Origin: Carex sylvatica
Lineage: Eukaryota; Streptophyta; Magnoliopsida; Poales; Cyperaceae
NCBI GenBank assembly: GCA_964058845.1
Contig: CAXKVR010000482.1
Location: forward strand, 1 to 46,734
Reading direction: 5' to 3'
Length of the DNA stretch: 46,734 nucleotides
The position numbers and the translations under genes were made by a program. Positions 11,940-22,349 of this stretch are shown piece after piece. The number at the start of each line of letters is the position of its first letter. Positions within the stretch are counted from its first letter, which is position 1. The notes under the pieces were generated by a model. That model was given only the letters and a program-made list of their open reading frames with translations. It was not told the origin of the DNA and searched no databases.

Positions 11940-13250
11940 TTTATTCGGCTATGTATAAATGTATTTATTTACACGAGTCATTTTATTTTATTTTCAAATT
12001 CTCATTCTAATTATATAGTTTCATAATTTATTTATATCTCGAAATTTTTAATTTACATTTTAAATTGATAATATATTTTCTAAACGTTCATTTTAAATTG
12101 ATAATATATTTTCTAAACGTTCATTTTAAATTGATAATATATTTTATAAATCAAAATTACTAATTATTTTAAAATAATGTTTCTTAAATCAATTACTTAA
12201 ATCAATTAGTTTAAATATAAATTAAAATTACTAATTATTTTAAAATAATGTTGCTTAAATCAATTACTTTAAATATAAATCAAAATTACTAATTATTTTA
12301 AAACAATGTTACTTAAATCAATTACTTTAAAAGTCGATCTAAATCGTTAGATGCTTATAAATCGATCTGAACCATATATGTATATGTATATGTATATATA
12401 ATATAGAGGTTGGCTACTCTACTTACATAAGCATATGATGATATATGCTTATAAGTCATTTTTTTATTTTCAAAATTTAAAAAGTCGATCTGAACCGTTA
12501 TATGTGATCTCTATATTAAAATGTGATTGGAGACCAAATTTTATATTTTTTGAAATTTTTTTATTATTTATTAAGATGGTTTGAAAATCGCTGTATTTTA
12601 ACGCTTACCATTGAACGAAAATTTAAACTAAATTTTTGAGGCACTAAACGACATTTTTTTGAAATTATGATGCTTTAGATATCCGGAGGTGACCTCCATG
12701 GGTGATATTCAGATCCGTCTCGTTCCCCTCTTTCCGAAAAGTGGTCATACGCACAAATCCGACTTTTCTAGCCAAAGTTATCGATGTTTAAAGTTTCTTC
12801 CAAAGCTGAACTTTGGAAATTCATAACTAGCTGTAGAAAAATCCAAATAAATTGAATTTTGTGTCAATCATGTGTATTTTTGAATGTTCTACATTGTGGT
12901 GTAATTACTTTTGTAGTTTGGTCCTTGTATTAGTCCAGACTTATTGATTTACCAGCAGAAGTCAAATGCGGGGCATTTTTAAAATTATATTTTTTTAGGG
13001 TATTAATAAAAATGGCCGTTTTCTTGAATATACATATATATACACATCACAATAACTTTATTTTATTTCTTTACATGTATATTTATTCGGCCGGCCAAGT
13101 ACAAATGTATTTATTTATTTCTTTACACAAGTCATTTTATTTTATTTTCAAATTCTCATTCTAATTATATAGTTTCATAATTTATTTATATCTCGAAATT
13201 TTTAGTTTACATTTTAAATTGGTAATATATTTTCTAAACGTTCATTTATT
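11940..13250. repeat. Internal direct duplication and short tandem repeats within the 2.4-kb element
   Basis: About 170 bases at 11940-12110 (from ttattcggc to ctaaacgttcattt) recur almost unchanged at about 13083-13250. Copy one is extended by three tandem copies of a 33-base unit (ttaaattgataatatatttt). Next, at about 12150-12330, come three copies of a ~62-base unit (aaaattactaattatttta, then cttaaatcaattact). These look like replication-slippage products inside a non-autonomous transposon. Confidence 0.7.
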
Positions 13251-13308
13251 TTTAATAGGTTAAATAAAATATAAATAAAAAATATAATTAAATCAGAAAC
13301 TTTATAAC

Positions 13309-13615
13309 AATTAATTAAAAAACAGAATTTAAAAAACAAAAATTAAAAAACAGAAATAAAAACAGAATTGAAAAAACAGAAATTAAAAAACAGATTTAAA
13401 AAACAGAATTTAACAAACAGAAATTAAAAAACAGAATTTAAAAAACAGAATTTAAAAAACAGAAATTAAAAAACATAAATAAAAACAGAATTTAAAAAAC
13501 ATAAACTAAAAAACAGAATTTAAAAAACAGAATTTAAAAAACAGAAATTTAAAAGATAGAAATTTAAAAGATAGAAATTAAAAAACAGAATAAAAAACGG
13601 AAGGGAAAAATTTGA
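13309..13615. repeat. Minisatellite of a 14-16 base unit (aaaaaacagaattt)
   Basis: About twenty imperfect head-to-tail copies of (t)taaaaaacagaa(t)tt lie just inside the right subterminal region of the 2.4-kb element. The unit length varies by one or two bases. There is no coding potential. Confidence 0.8.
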
Positions 13616-13999
13616 AATTTAAAAAAAAAAAGGGTATGGGTACGGATACACGGGTATAGGGTACACGGGTATACAGGTGCAAGCACGGGCACACGGGTTC
13701 ACGGGCACGGGCACGAGCACGGGGGTATACGGGTACAGGTAAACCGGTCCGGATATGGTCGGATTTTTTTGCAAAAAGACGTGCCCTGTCCGTTTTATAC
13801 CCCTACCCGTGTATCGGTTTACCCGTCCTATACCCGGGATCGGACACAGGTACCCCGGGCAGCGAGCACGGACGGATCGAGCACGAGCTGCCCTAGGCGG
13901 GTAGTGTCAATACTCTAATATCAGATACCGAATGATTCACGAGGAAAAAATATATTCGAGAGATCCTCAGGATGGTTTCAAGCATTTTCTGTTGGGAAA

Positions 14000-14970
14000 G
14001 AAGATTTTTCAACAATCATCAAATCAAAATCTATTAGATTTTCGACCTAAGCGTTAGAATCACATCATGATTCGTACAAAAATAATTTATATAAATTAAT
14101 TTGAACTATTATGTGAATTTAAACCATCTGCACGAATCACCATACAGATCAGACGACTTAAGTTGTATATCATAACCCATTAATTCATCCTCTCTAATCT
14201 AACCTCCTACTCCTAATTAAGCAACGCATTTAGAGGACGACCTGCCTGAGCCCGACACGTGAGCAATGCAAATATCATATGCATCAACCCATTTTTTTTT
14301 TAAATTACGTGCAATTTCTTTTAAAACACACTCTCTCGCCGAAATCGACCCGCTACATAATATATATCTCACACAAATTAGCAGCTAATATTTTCTCAAT
14401 TCTGCGTTTGGATCGGCAATGCTAACATGAATTAGTGAGCTCATATTCTTGCTTTTTTTTTTTTTACTAATTCGTTGAAAATATGGAGATAGCTAAATTT
14501 AAAATAAATACCAAACTAATTATATGATCATATATATTAATATTATTTCTCTAAATCGTACAACTAACAAGTAAAACATTGTTGTCATCCTTCATAGTTC
14601 ATTTTTTTTTTTTTGAAAGTCCGTAGACGATTGCATTGATCTAACGATTTACAAGACAATTATTATATAAGTTTTTTGTTAAATTAAAAAAAACATGAAA
14701 ACCTATACATGCATTGAGCTACTTATAAAATCATCTAATTTGCTATGTCTTGAAATAACATATATATGAGGCCAGAGAATGCGAAGAGGTCTATTCACAC
14801 CCAATTAGCAAGTTAGTGGGTCTTCATTTTCTTCTCTGGTAATGTAGACACAACAGTAATTTTTTCGAGTTGCATAATTGACGAACTATACTGCATCGCA
14901 TCCTTCCTTGATAATGAAACGTCTTCTTCTTTCTAAAATTGATGCCGCTCAGAAGAATGCACAGCCGAGA
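14000..14970. other. Unit 1 non-coding DNA
   Basis: This is part of the array unit. The stretches around 14275-14400 (acataatatatatctcacac) and 14545-14600 (caactaacaagtaaaaca) have recognisable counterparts in unit 2 near 19405 and 19760. No ORF is seen. Confidence 0.4.
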
Positions 14971-14971
14971 G

Positions 14972-15180
14972 GCACTGAATCAAACCGACCGGGACATCAC
15001 CGCTCAAAGAGAAGAAGGAAGAGAGCACTGAATTAAACCGGACCGAGACAGTCACCACTCAACTGAAAAGGCACTGAATCAAACTGGATCGAAAACTGAA
15101 TCAACCGGACCAGGATAATCACCACTCAGAGAAGAGATAGAAGAAGGAAAAGAAGAAGAAAGAGAAGAGGAAGGAGACAA
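14972..15180. repeat. Degenerate minisatellite, gcactgaatcaaaccgg unit, plus purine tract
   Basis: Four decayed copies start at 14972, 15025, 15071 and 15095 with (g)cactgaat(c/t)aaacc(g)ga, most followed by atcaccactca and agagaagaagga. The array ends in a purine-only GAA/GGA tract at about 15130-15176. Unit 2 lacks the array. Confidence 0.6.
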
Positions 15181-15189
15181 TTTTTTACA

Positions 15190-15760
15190 ATCTCGTCATT
15201 GGGATTCAGACAGTCCAATCTGATTTGACACAAATATTAAAAGAACACAGTAAAATTAGACCGAATTGGTATGAACTTTGATCAAACATCTCATATTTAA
15301 ACTCAATATTTGAGGATTTTTTTTTCAGAAAATTCAAACTCTTTCCTAACCTGGATGATCCGCCAACTCGCGTATCCGATTTGTATTAAAACATATTTTA
15401 TGTGCTTATCTAATATGGATACGCAAGAGCTATATTAATGGTTCATATATTTTTGTTTAAGATTTAAATTAACTATAAAGTACATATCTTATTCACATAT
15501 AGTTATAGTAGGTATTGGAGGGTGAGGCGAATTCACAATATCCTCAGCTGAATTCAGAAAATTGAGACAGATGAACGAAATGGCGAAAGACAGAACTCTT
15601 AAACTGAGTCATCTGCTCAAATAAAACGAAACAAAATGAATCGAATTAGACGAGTGATGGAGTGAACGGAATGGCAGACGGTGGCCGTTGACTCTCAAAA
15701 CGGCAATGTCTCCAAGGTTTTTGCCGATTTCACGAGTGAGCGCTCAGTATTCTATTGTGC
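15190..15760. other. Unit 1 non-coding DNA
   Basis: No gene, hairpin or repeat stands out, and it has no clear counterpart in units 2 and 3. It may be unit-specific insertion or decay. Confidence 0.3.
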
Positions 15761-15768
15761 TTACCCTT

Positions 15769-15852
15769 CACGTGTCACATCTTTAAATGATAAATAAATG
15801 ACAGTCATCCATAATTCCAGCTGGAAACTCCTACGTATCATTGCTGACGTCA
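15769..15852 (+). promoter_or_regulatory. Possible distal bZIP-type motifs upstream of microprotein copy 1
   Basis: CACGTGTC at 15769 (ABRE/G-box type) and the palindrome TGACGTCA at 15845 lie about 570-650 bases upstream of copy 1. In unit 2 the same block keeps ACACGTGC (19831) and gctaacgtca (19891), so the region is homologous but the second motif is weakened. Whether bZIP factors act here is inference. Confidence 0.35.
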
Positions 15853-16033
15853 TATAGAAAACGTAAGGAGACCAACTTTTTTTTTTTCAATGGAAAACTT
15901 ATGTCAATTATAAAATTTTAAATATGATTGTAGAGTTTATGAAACTTTTTTTAGTTAATTAAAAACTTAACAATATATTAAATGGTAGCTATTAGCTTGT
16001 TACTTTTTTTTGGGGAATTTTAATATATATATC

Positions 16034-16092
16034 TTGAACGCTAGTGACAATAGCGTTTTTCTTTAAAAAAAAAAAAAAAAAAACGCTAGCAT
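16034..16092. repeat. Inverted-repeat block acgcta...tagcgt upstream of copy 1
   Basis: aacgctagtgacaatagcgt at about 16036 is followed by a 19-base A run and acgctagca. Comparable acgcta/tagcgt pairs occur at the same relative place in units 2 (20154-20275) and 3 (23511-23551). It may be the remains of a small element shared by all units. Confidence 0.45.
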
Positions 16093-16310
16093 TTCTTTTA
16101 AAAAAATCAGCATTTTTGTTATAAATGAAATTTTTTAAAAACAATTAATGATATAGATTTAAATTTATTTTTACTAATTAACTTGCATATATATAATTAG
16201 ACGCATATTCCAATGATGCAATCATATTAAGTATCTATGACAAAACTCTCAACTAATGCCAATAGGAAAATCATTATGACTTAAATTGACTTGACTTGTA
16301 GTGTTCCAAC

Positions 16311-16317
16311 TATAAAT
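16311..16317 (+). promoter_or_regulatory. TATA box of microprotein copy 1
   Basis: TATAAAT lies 114 bases upstream of the ATG, inside ttgtagtgttccaactataa. Copy 3 keeps the same context (27104), and copy 2 has lost it. Confidence 0.5.
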
Positions 16318-16424
16318 TCCTAATCAGTCTATTTTTCATTAATTGACACTTAAATTTTTCTAGCTACTTCCATCTACCATATATTCCTTAGTCTCCTCTT
16401 TTCTCCTCTTCTCATCATCTGAAA

Positions 16425-16598
16425 ATGAATTATGATATTTCCAAACTTGAATTACTTCTGGTGCTTGCTTTGGTGTTTTTTCTTCTTGCTCTCTGCCTTG
16501 AACTTCTCTATATACTATGGCATCGATACCGCCTCTGCAAATCGGCGGATGCCGTTAAGAATTGTGCGCATCTTCTCTCGGCTGCTCCTGCTGCTTGA
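16425..16598 (+). CDS. Single-pass membrane microprotein, copy 1 (57 aa)
   Basis: I do not recognise this family. The ORF starts MNYDISKLEL, continues with a leucine-rich membrane segment (about residues 9-31), then a conserved juxtamembrane motif ELLYILWHRYRL, a variable seven-residue linker and the tail KNCAHLLSAAPAA. The start is fixed by alignment with copies 2 and 3, which share gaaaatgaat-atgatatttcc around the ATG; frames differ upstream of it. The shape is a short outside or luminal N-terminus, one helix, and a basic WHRYR stop-transfer on the cytosolic side, followed by an alanine-rich end with one cysteine. An acidic residue plus tyrosine at the helix end followed by W and basic residues is also seen in other uncharacterised plant membrane proteins, so a shared anchor is possible. 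No intron is seen. A 606-bp MITE sits about 105 bases past the stop. Confidence 0.62.
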   Translation: MNYDISKLELLLVLALVFFLLALCLELLYILWHRYRLCKSADAVKNCAHLLSAAPAA

Positions 16599-16704
16599 TC
16601 GAGTCATATCCTCTTTGGGACGGCAACTGAATTGGGTAAAGAATTCAGACATGTTTAGATTTACGGGTCCGCTTAAGATTCGTGCTGAGACATAACTATG
16701 ATTT

Positions 16705-17310
16705 TAGGGGTGTCAATGCACCCATTTACCCGTTTACCCCACCTGTATCATATTTGATAAGACTGATATAGGTAAGATTTTTTTTCGTTAGCTTATTGAA
16801 TATGAGTATGGGTAAGAATTTTTTTTCGTTAGATAAACGTATATGAGTACGGATAAAGGTTATTTCGTACCTATTGGGTAACAAATAATTATATAAAATA
16901 AATTATATCATAAGAATAATATTATGCTAAACATTTTACTTTTTTATTATTTGAATGTTTTATTATTTAGTTTAGAAATTGAATTTGTTAGAAGAGATAT
17001 TTGTGATTTTTTTTTTTTTTGCTTAATGAAAAACTATTACTTAGAATTAATTGCATATTTATATTAGTAATTGTGATTGCATATGTATGACATGATAAGT
17101 TTTGATAGTTTATTTAAAAAATTAATAAAATTATTATATTTGTATTATTCGTTATTCGCCCACTACCGTTTCGTTACCCGCTAATCTTAACGGTTCTGGG
17201 TAAAGTAGAGTAAGGTAAATTCTTAATGGGTATGGATAAGGTCAATTCTTAGTGGATATGGGTGTGAAAATGGTTCCACCCTACCCATATCGTACCCATT
17301 GACACCCCTA
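16705..17310. mobile_element. hAT-type MITE (606 bp) in the 3' flank of copy 1, TAGGGGTGTCAATG termini
   Basis: The terminal inverted repeats are TAGGGGTGTCAATG on both sides, and tatgattt (16697) and tatgactt (17311) flank it. The paralogous flank of copy 2 reads cataaccacgatttggatcc without interruption (21176-21195), so this is a verified insertion. The interior near both ends repeats gggta words (acccgtttacccc; tgggtatggataagg). There is no transposase. Confidence 0.85.
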
Positions 17311-17480
17311 TATGACTTGGATCTAACTTGCCACGGTAAGGTACCTGAGGAGATCTGAAATTCTGAATTCTGCTTGATCATGCTATAGATGCGATTGTAT
17401 GGGTCTTCGTAGCAAAATATTGGATGCAATTTGAACCATCCGATCTTCAAATCAAACACGTTAGATCATGCTCTGATATT
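17311..17480 (+). other. Conserved 3' flank of copy 1, downstream part
   Basis: ggatctaacttgcca-cggt, gtacctgaggagatctgaa and aaatattggatgcaatttga recur behind copies 2 (21189-21302) and 3 (27442-27550). This is too well kept for neutral flank of this age, or else it reflects recent duplication. It could be a 3' UTR. Confidence 0.5.
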
Positions 17481-17509
17481 TTATAAAAGGGTAAATTATT
17501 TGGGATGCT

Positions 17510-17659
17510 GTTTTACTCCGGCTTTCATGGCCCAAAATTATTTTTCTGATTTTCCCGTTGTAAGTTGAATTAGACACAAGTACCAATTATTGTGTCTAAT
17601 TCAACTTACAACGGGAAAATCAGAAAAATAATTTTGGACCATGAAAGCCGGAGTAAAAC
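17510..17659. repeat. Near-perfect 70-bp palindrome with a 10-base spacer
   Basis: The left arm 17510-17579 (gttttactccggctttcatg...) and the right arm 17590-17659 are inverted copies with a single mismatch (ggccc against ggtcc after inversion). The spacer is gtaccaatta. The arm is block b of the array, here doubled in inverted orientation exactly at the unit 1/unit 2 junction. A strong hairpin would form in RNA or single-stranded DNA. Confidence 0.9.
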
Positions 17660-17676
17660 AAATTCAATTAACACAT

Positions 17677-17763
17677 GCTTTGATATGTATTACTGTGCTT
17701 TGATATGTATTACTGTGCTAATTGGATGCTGTTTTACTCCGCGCTTTGATATGTATTACTATG
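17677..17763. repeat. Three copies of gctttgatatgtattact at the rearranged junction
   Basis: Copies start at 17677, 17697 and 17743, and an inverted copy (aatacatatcaaagc) lies at about 18087. The word ggatgctgttttactccg also occurs twice (17503, 17724), and attcaattaacac recurs at about 17662 and 18048. The mosaic of short direct and inverted copies suggests template switching. Confidence 0.7.
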
Positions 17764-17764
17764 C

Positions 17765-18326
17765 TTGTTTTCTTAAAATAATTAACATTAATTTTATTTT
17801 AAAAAAATCAGTCTAGTCTCCAATTACACGAATTTAACAGATTTATAGCACCGAAATTTAGAAAAATCATATTAAATTTAAGAAAATTGAGATTAAGGAG
17901 ACTAGATAAATAAACATACTATAGGTTCAATTTATGGCTAATAATATTAATTCTTACAAAAGTTAAAACTTCCAAAGGACAAAAATAAGAACTTTAGAAA
18001 AATCAAATTAAAACCAAATTGCCACCAAATATTAGTCATGAAAATAAATTCAATTAACACGTCAAACATCTAATCCATTCCATTGGTAATACATATCAAA
18101 GCGCGTATACATAAATCTTATATATGATCTCTTAAACTGATTCTCAAGAAGCATAAGAAGTTTTACATGAATAGCTGAAAGTACAAAAATATACAGAAAA
18201 ACAAAAATTTGCTTGGACCGTCGTATCTAGATCAGATGGCCCATACCTTTAAAAAACACTACCAACATCGTATTTACTCAATTACCAGACTAGTATTGTA
18301 TGTAGAACAATAAGACAGTTTCGAAC
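17765..18326. other. Unit 2 non-coding DNA with block c
   Basis: This holds the array block ttggaccgtcgtatctagat (18213). Block d of units 1 and 3 is missing here, deleted or replaced. No gene is seen. Confidence 0.4.
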
Positions 18327-18501
18327 CAGTGCTGTAAAAAAGAGCCATCAAGACTGATTAATCGGTCATTTAGTCGTTAGCGGTGATCAAACAGTTATAA
18401 TTTTTGTTGATTAATCGACTAATTATTTTTAGTTATAACTAATTAATCGTTTAATGGTACCATATCCGTTTAACAAGCGAACACCGTTACTTACAACATT
18501 G
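18327..18501. mobile_element. hAT-type MITE (175 bp), CAGTGCTGTAA terminus
   Basis: The left end is CAGTGCTGTAA and the right end, reverse complemented, is CAATGTTGTAAGTAACGG. The flanks are tttcgaac (18319) and tttcaaac (18502), an 8-bp duplication with one change that fits the hAT pattern. The interior carries gattaatcggtca and gattaatcgacta. It is the same family as 10989-11183. Confidence 0.75.
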
Positions 18502-18509
18502 TTTCAAAC

Positions 18510-19480
18510 ATTTCTTCAGACCCAATCTCCTACTCTTAAACAACACGTCAAAAACAATCTATCTGGACCCAAGAAAGAATGGTAATGTGGAAAAAGACTA
18601 AAAGAGGGCTAAGCGCCCTCCTCATAAATTAAAATGGTGTAAATTTTATATGCATTATTATTTGTAAATCTCTTTTATAAAATAAAATTAGAATATACTA
18701 GATTTTTCAGAGCCTTCAATCTCTAGATTTTTTAAAGCCGTCTGCATGGATCGCCACGTGTTGAAGTGGTAAAGCCAGAAATCAAATGGTTTTCGGCTCA
18801 TTAAGTTATTCACAGAAGATCAGCCACTGTCAAGGTTTCAAAAAAAAAAAATTTATTCACAGAAGAAAGATGAAAATATATTTCAGGTTGGAAATAAAGC
18901 GGAGACAGAGAGTTGAATCCAAGCCGTGAATTCTTCGGTGTCTTTTTCTCTTAATCATCTCTTTTCTAATATTTACTCTCTTGATTTAATCTACCTAAAT
19001 ATACTTGGAAAGAGTGTTATTGATTTGATTAATTAGTGTATAAAATAGCAAGAGAGTGTTAATGATAATTTGATTATCTCTTTGTATTTGTAGGACTCTT
19101 TTATCTACTGAATTTATACCATGTGCTCTCATCATTTTTCTTTCGAATTTTTTTTTACGTAAAATCTTGTCTCTCTTTTATTTTTTTGCACCTGATTGCT
19201 TATTTTATTGACTTTTTGTTTGACTTTCATATTTTTCTATTTAGTCAGATATTAATATATATCCGTAAACTGTTCGATAAAACTACTCTTTAAACGCTTT
19301 CACAGCTTAACCCAACACCACGTGAACAACACAAGTTTCTCTACTAGTCGGTTGCAATTACCCGTTTTGTTAAATTATGCGCGTTTTCTTTATAAACACA
19401 TTGCGCTACATAATGTTTCACACAAATTATCAGCTCATAAGAATTAGAGAACAGCTGAATGAAATAAAAAAAAAATATAA
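18510..19480. other. Unit 2 non-coding DNA
   Basis: No ORF or array is seen. A block near 19310-19440 (gctacataatgtttcacac) matches unit 1 near 14350. Confidence 0.35.
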
Positions 19481-19481
19481 A

Positions 19482-19650
19482 ACACACATCAGTATGTTAT
19501 GATTTTGATAATTACACACTAACACACTTCAATATGTTACACATCAATAAGACTCTGTAAATTATATATATTAGGAATGCGTGTTAGTGTATGCAACACA
19601 AATTTGATAAGTACACACTAACACACATCAATATGTTATGCTTTTGATAA
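19482..19650. repeat. Direct and inverted copies of acactaacacac-tcaatatgtta
   Basis: acacatca-tatgttatg followed by ttttgataat occurs at about 19485 and 19615. cacactaacacac occurs at about 19517 and 19607, and an inverted gtgttagtgt lies between them. This is a small local duplication with an inverted core. Confidence 0.55.
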
Positions 19651-20153
19651 TCATTGAGTAAAAAAAATATAATAATGACGCCTAGATCTGTTTTAATTAA
19701 AACAGCTAAATTAATAAGTAACAAAATATAATATTATATTTTATATTAATTCTCTCTCTAAATCTTACAATTAACAAGTAAACCAATTTTCTCATCCTTC
19801 ACATCATATCATATCACAAGTAAGAATTTCACACGTGCCTCATCTTTAAAAGATAAATAAATATAGTACTTGAAACTTCTACGTTTCATTGCTAACGTCA
19901 GATAGAAAATGCATGTAAGGAGACCAAATATATATATTTTTTTTTTGGAAAACTCATACCAATTGTAAAATTTTCAATATGATTATGGAGTTCATGAAAC
20001 CATTGTACTTAATTAAAAACCTATTATATTAAATGGTAGTAGGTTGTTACCGATTTTTTATATGTAGCATTTAAAAAAAAAATTAAACCTATACCATAAT
20101 TTTCTTTGGGAATTTCAATTTATATATCCAAATCATGGTTATGGTAGAAAGGA

Positions 20154-20275
20154 CACGCTAGCATATTTTTCTTTCAAAATTAGTTTCTTTTATTTTTATC
20201 CTTCAGTCACGCTAATAATATTAGCGTGCTTTAGTTGATGGACAATGCTAACAATATTAGCGTTTTTGTTATAAA
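20154..20275. repeat. Palindrome cluster cacgctaat...attagcgtg upstream of copy 2
   Basis: A near-perfect palindrome with arms cacgctaat/attagcgtg is centred at about 20218. It is flanked by acacgctagca (20153) and by gctaacaatattagcg (about 20247). The last is followed by tttttgttataaat, as in unit 1 (16118) and, with changes, unit 3. Confidence 0.6.
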
Positions 20276-20433
20276 TATTTTTTTTCTGGAAACGATAATA
20301 TATAAAAATTAATTTTCTTTAATACTATTGATGAAAAAAATCGGGCTTGTTACAGTCCGTTTTACCAATTAAATCGTATATATATAATTAAACGCATATT
20401 CCAATAATGCAATCATATTAAAGAGTTGCGCTA

Positions 20434-20699
20434 GCTATGATATTTTGAAAAGTAAAGAGGTTTTTTATTTTCCGTTTATATATTTATTTTTAAAGTTTAA
20501 ACTACTATTCAAACATTTCAACAGAATTTTCATTATTTGTCAGTAAATAAAATATAAAAAATTCTAACAAATTTTGGTCACCAAGTTCATTTTAATATAT
20601 AGATATCAATATTGAAAGGTTCATATCAACTATTTAAATTTTAAAAATAAAAATATGAATGAAAAGTAAAATAGTCTCTTTCTTTTCCAATACCGTAGC
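20434..20699. mobile_element. Foldback MITE (about 266 bp) in the upstream region of copy 2
   Basis: The left end gctatgatattttgaaaag matches the reverse complement of the right end (gctacggtattggaaaag). The arms continue for some 70 bases with tatttttaaa-tttaaa in common. It interrupts sequence that is contiguous in units 1 and 3 (tcatatta...ctaatgcca). The target duplication is unclear. The ends resemble those of the element at 32370-32628. Confidence 0.6.
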
Positions 20700-20891
20700 C
20701 CAACACCAAATTATATATTTATAAAAATATTCTTAGCTAATGCAAATAGAAAACTCAATCATCATGACTTGACTTGTAGTCTTTCATTATTAATTTCAAA
20801 TCAGTCCATTTCTTATTCAAACCTAATCTTATCAACTTCCACCATTCCTTGCCTCTCGTCTCCTCTCCTCTTTCTAGCTCATCATCAGAAA

Positions 20892-21074
20892 ATGAATCAT
20901 GATATTTCCATACTAGGATTAGTTATGGTGCTTGCTTTGATGTTTTTTTTTCTTGCTCTGTGTCTTGAATTTCTTTATGTAATATGGCATCGTTACCGTC
21001 TCCACCAATCGACGCTTGCCGTCAAGAATTGCGCACCTCTTCTCTCTGCTGCTTCTGCTGCTGCTGCTGCTTGA
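20892..21074 (+). CDS. Single-pass membrane microprotein, copy 2 (60 aa)
   Basis: This ORF starts MNHDISILGL, has a membrane segment at about residues 9-31, the motif EFLYVIWHRYRL, the linker HQSTLAV, and the tail KNCAPLLSAAS followed by five alanines. It is three residues longer than copies 1 and 3, because a GCT/GCTGCT microsatellite grew in frame. The frame is open further upstream (to about 20769), but that extension is not shared by the other copies, so the shorter start is preferred. The TATA word of copies 1 and 3 is replaced by attattaat here, and a foldback element lies about 190 bases upstream, so this copy may be weakly expressed. Function unknown. Confidence 0.6.
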   Translation: MNHDISILGLVMVLALMFFFLALCLEFLYVIWHRYRLHQSTLAVKNCAPLLSAASAAAAA

Positions 21075-21330
21075 TCAAGTCAATATCCTCTGAGGAACCG
21101 CAGCTGAGTCGGTTAAAGAATTCAGGCATGTTTACTGTTTAGATTTACGGGACCACTTTAAGATTCGTGCTGAGACATAACCACGATTTGGATCCAACTT
21201 GCGGCGGTCAGGTGCCTGAGGAGATGAAATTCTGAATTTTCCATGATCATGCTATAGTTCCTATTGTAAGGGTCTTCATAGCAAAATATTGGATGCAATT
21301 TGAACCGTCCGATTCAAATCGAACACATTA
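21075..21330 (+). other. Conserved 3' flank of copy 2 (uninterrupted)
   Basis: This carries gattcgtgctgagacataac, cgatttggatccaact, gtgcctgaggagatgaaatt and atattggatgcaatttgaac in one piece. It serves as the empty site for the MITE at 16705-17310. It was probably transcribed as 3' UTR. Confidence 0.5.
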
Positions 21331-22005
21331 AATCATGCCATTCTATAATGGTGGTGTCTGTAACTTCAAACAGGAGATGGACTTGAGTATGTACTGTTTT
21401 ATTTATCATTTTATTTTAGAGGAAGGTTCAAATGTTTTATTTTTTATTTTTTTAATAATATATATTTTTTAAAATTTATATGTCAAAATAAAACCGTTAG
21501 TTGTGATCTATATTGTTTTGTCTACATATGCATAACAAAATTATCATTTTTTTGTTTTGTTTTTATATGAATCAATAAGTTGAAAAATTCAACGCACATA
21601 ATTTATCCATATAAATGTATTTTTACAAGGTCTCAATACTAATTAAAACAAAATCGAAATATCATAATTTTTATATATACATAGAGAAAATGATATAGAT
21701 CAAATATAACAGTTTTATTTTAATATTTGAGTTTATAATTTTAAATTATTAACGCTTAAAAATTAGATGTATGATGGAAAAAAAAAATGAAGACATTTGA
21801 ATATTATTTATTTTATTGCTGTTATAAAATTAATGATATTAGAATGTTCAGGTTATTTGGTTATTAATTTAATGATGTTTTGAACTATAAGGAAAAAGGT
21901 TGATCCAGTTATCTAAACACATGGTATAAAAACCATCATTAAAAAATGCGAAAACAGAACAGTAGAGATTCAAATGTTAAAGAATATTTTTCTTTTATCT
22001 ATTGC
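21331..22005. other. AT-rich tail of unit 2
   Basis: ggtggtgtctgtaacttcaa and acaggagatg, and further on agattcaaatgttaaagaat, match the tail of unit 3 (27645-27900). No gene is seen. Confidence 0.4.
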
Positions 22006-22349
22006 AGCCTTTTACTTTTGTCAATGAATCAACAATTATAAGAATTTAATTTCTTTTGATTATTAACATAATAACCAGTGTATTTTAGCAAATATAATTA
22101 ATTATTGCCTTTTTTCTTGGGGACATATTCCGAAAATTTGAAGATCAACTGTTAGAATAAATAAAATTTGAGCTACTACAGAAAAAAATCTTGAGCATCC
22201 GTTTAATTTTGATACAACTATTAAAGAGATTTCGTCAAATTTTTAAAATGGAGCACATTGGTTTGAATTCTGATCCGATAATTTGGATTTAAAACTCAAA
22301 ATTTACGATATTGTAGAGAACATTGGCCCATATAAGGGAGGAGTGGTTA

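Larger units (their letters stand above)
11516..13917. mobile_element. Non-autonomous hAT-like element (2.4 kb) with GC-rich subterminal ACGGGTA repeats
   Basis: The ends TAGAGCATTG (left) and TAGAGTATTG (right, reverse complemented) are flanked by atatcaga on both sides (11508-11515, 13918-13925). The wider taatatcagata is repeated as well. The ends are GC-rich arrays of acgggta/gggcacg words (11550-11660 and 13630-13880) in opposite orientation, which look like transposase-binding subterminal repeats. The middle is AT-rich and filled with internal duplications and minisatellites, with no transposase frame. The paralogous empty site in unit 3 (aacaatgcatatcagg, about 23278-23293) carries the target word once, supporting the ends chosen. 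Duplication length of 8 points to hAT, but 9-12 cannot be excluded. Confidence 0.7.

Noticed and set aside
13309..13615. CRISPR-like array
   Set aside because: The units abut without unique spacers; it is a minisatellite in a plant transposon.
16432..16695. 87-codon frame overlapping microprotein copy 1 in another phase
   Set aside because: Not conserved in copies 2 and 3, whereas the 57-codon phase is.
20769..20891. 41-codon N-terminal extension of copy 2
   Set aside because: In-frame only in copy 2; copies 1 and 3 have different phase or stops there, so the shared ATG is the better start.
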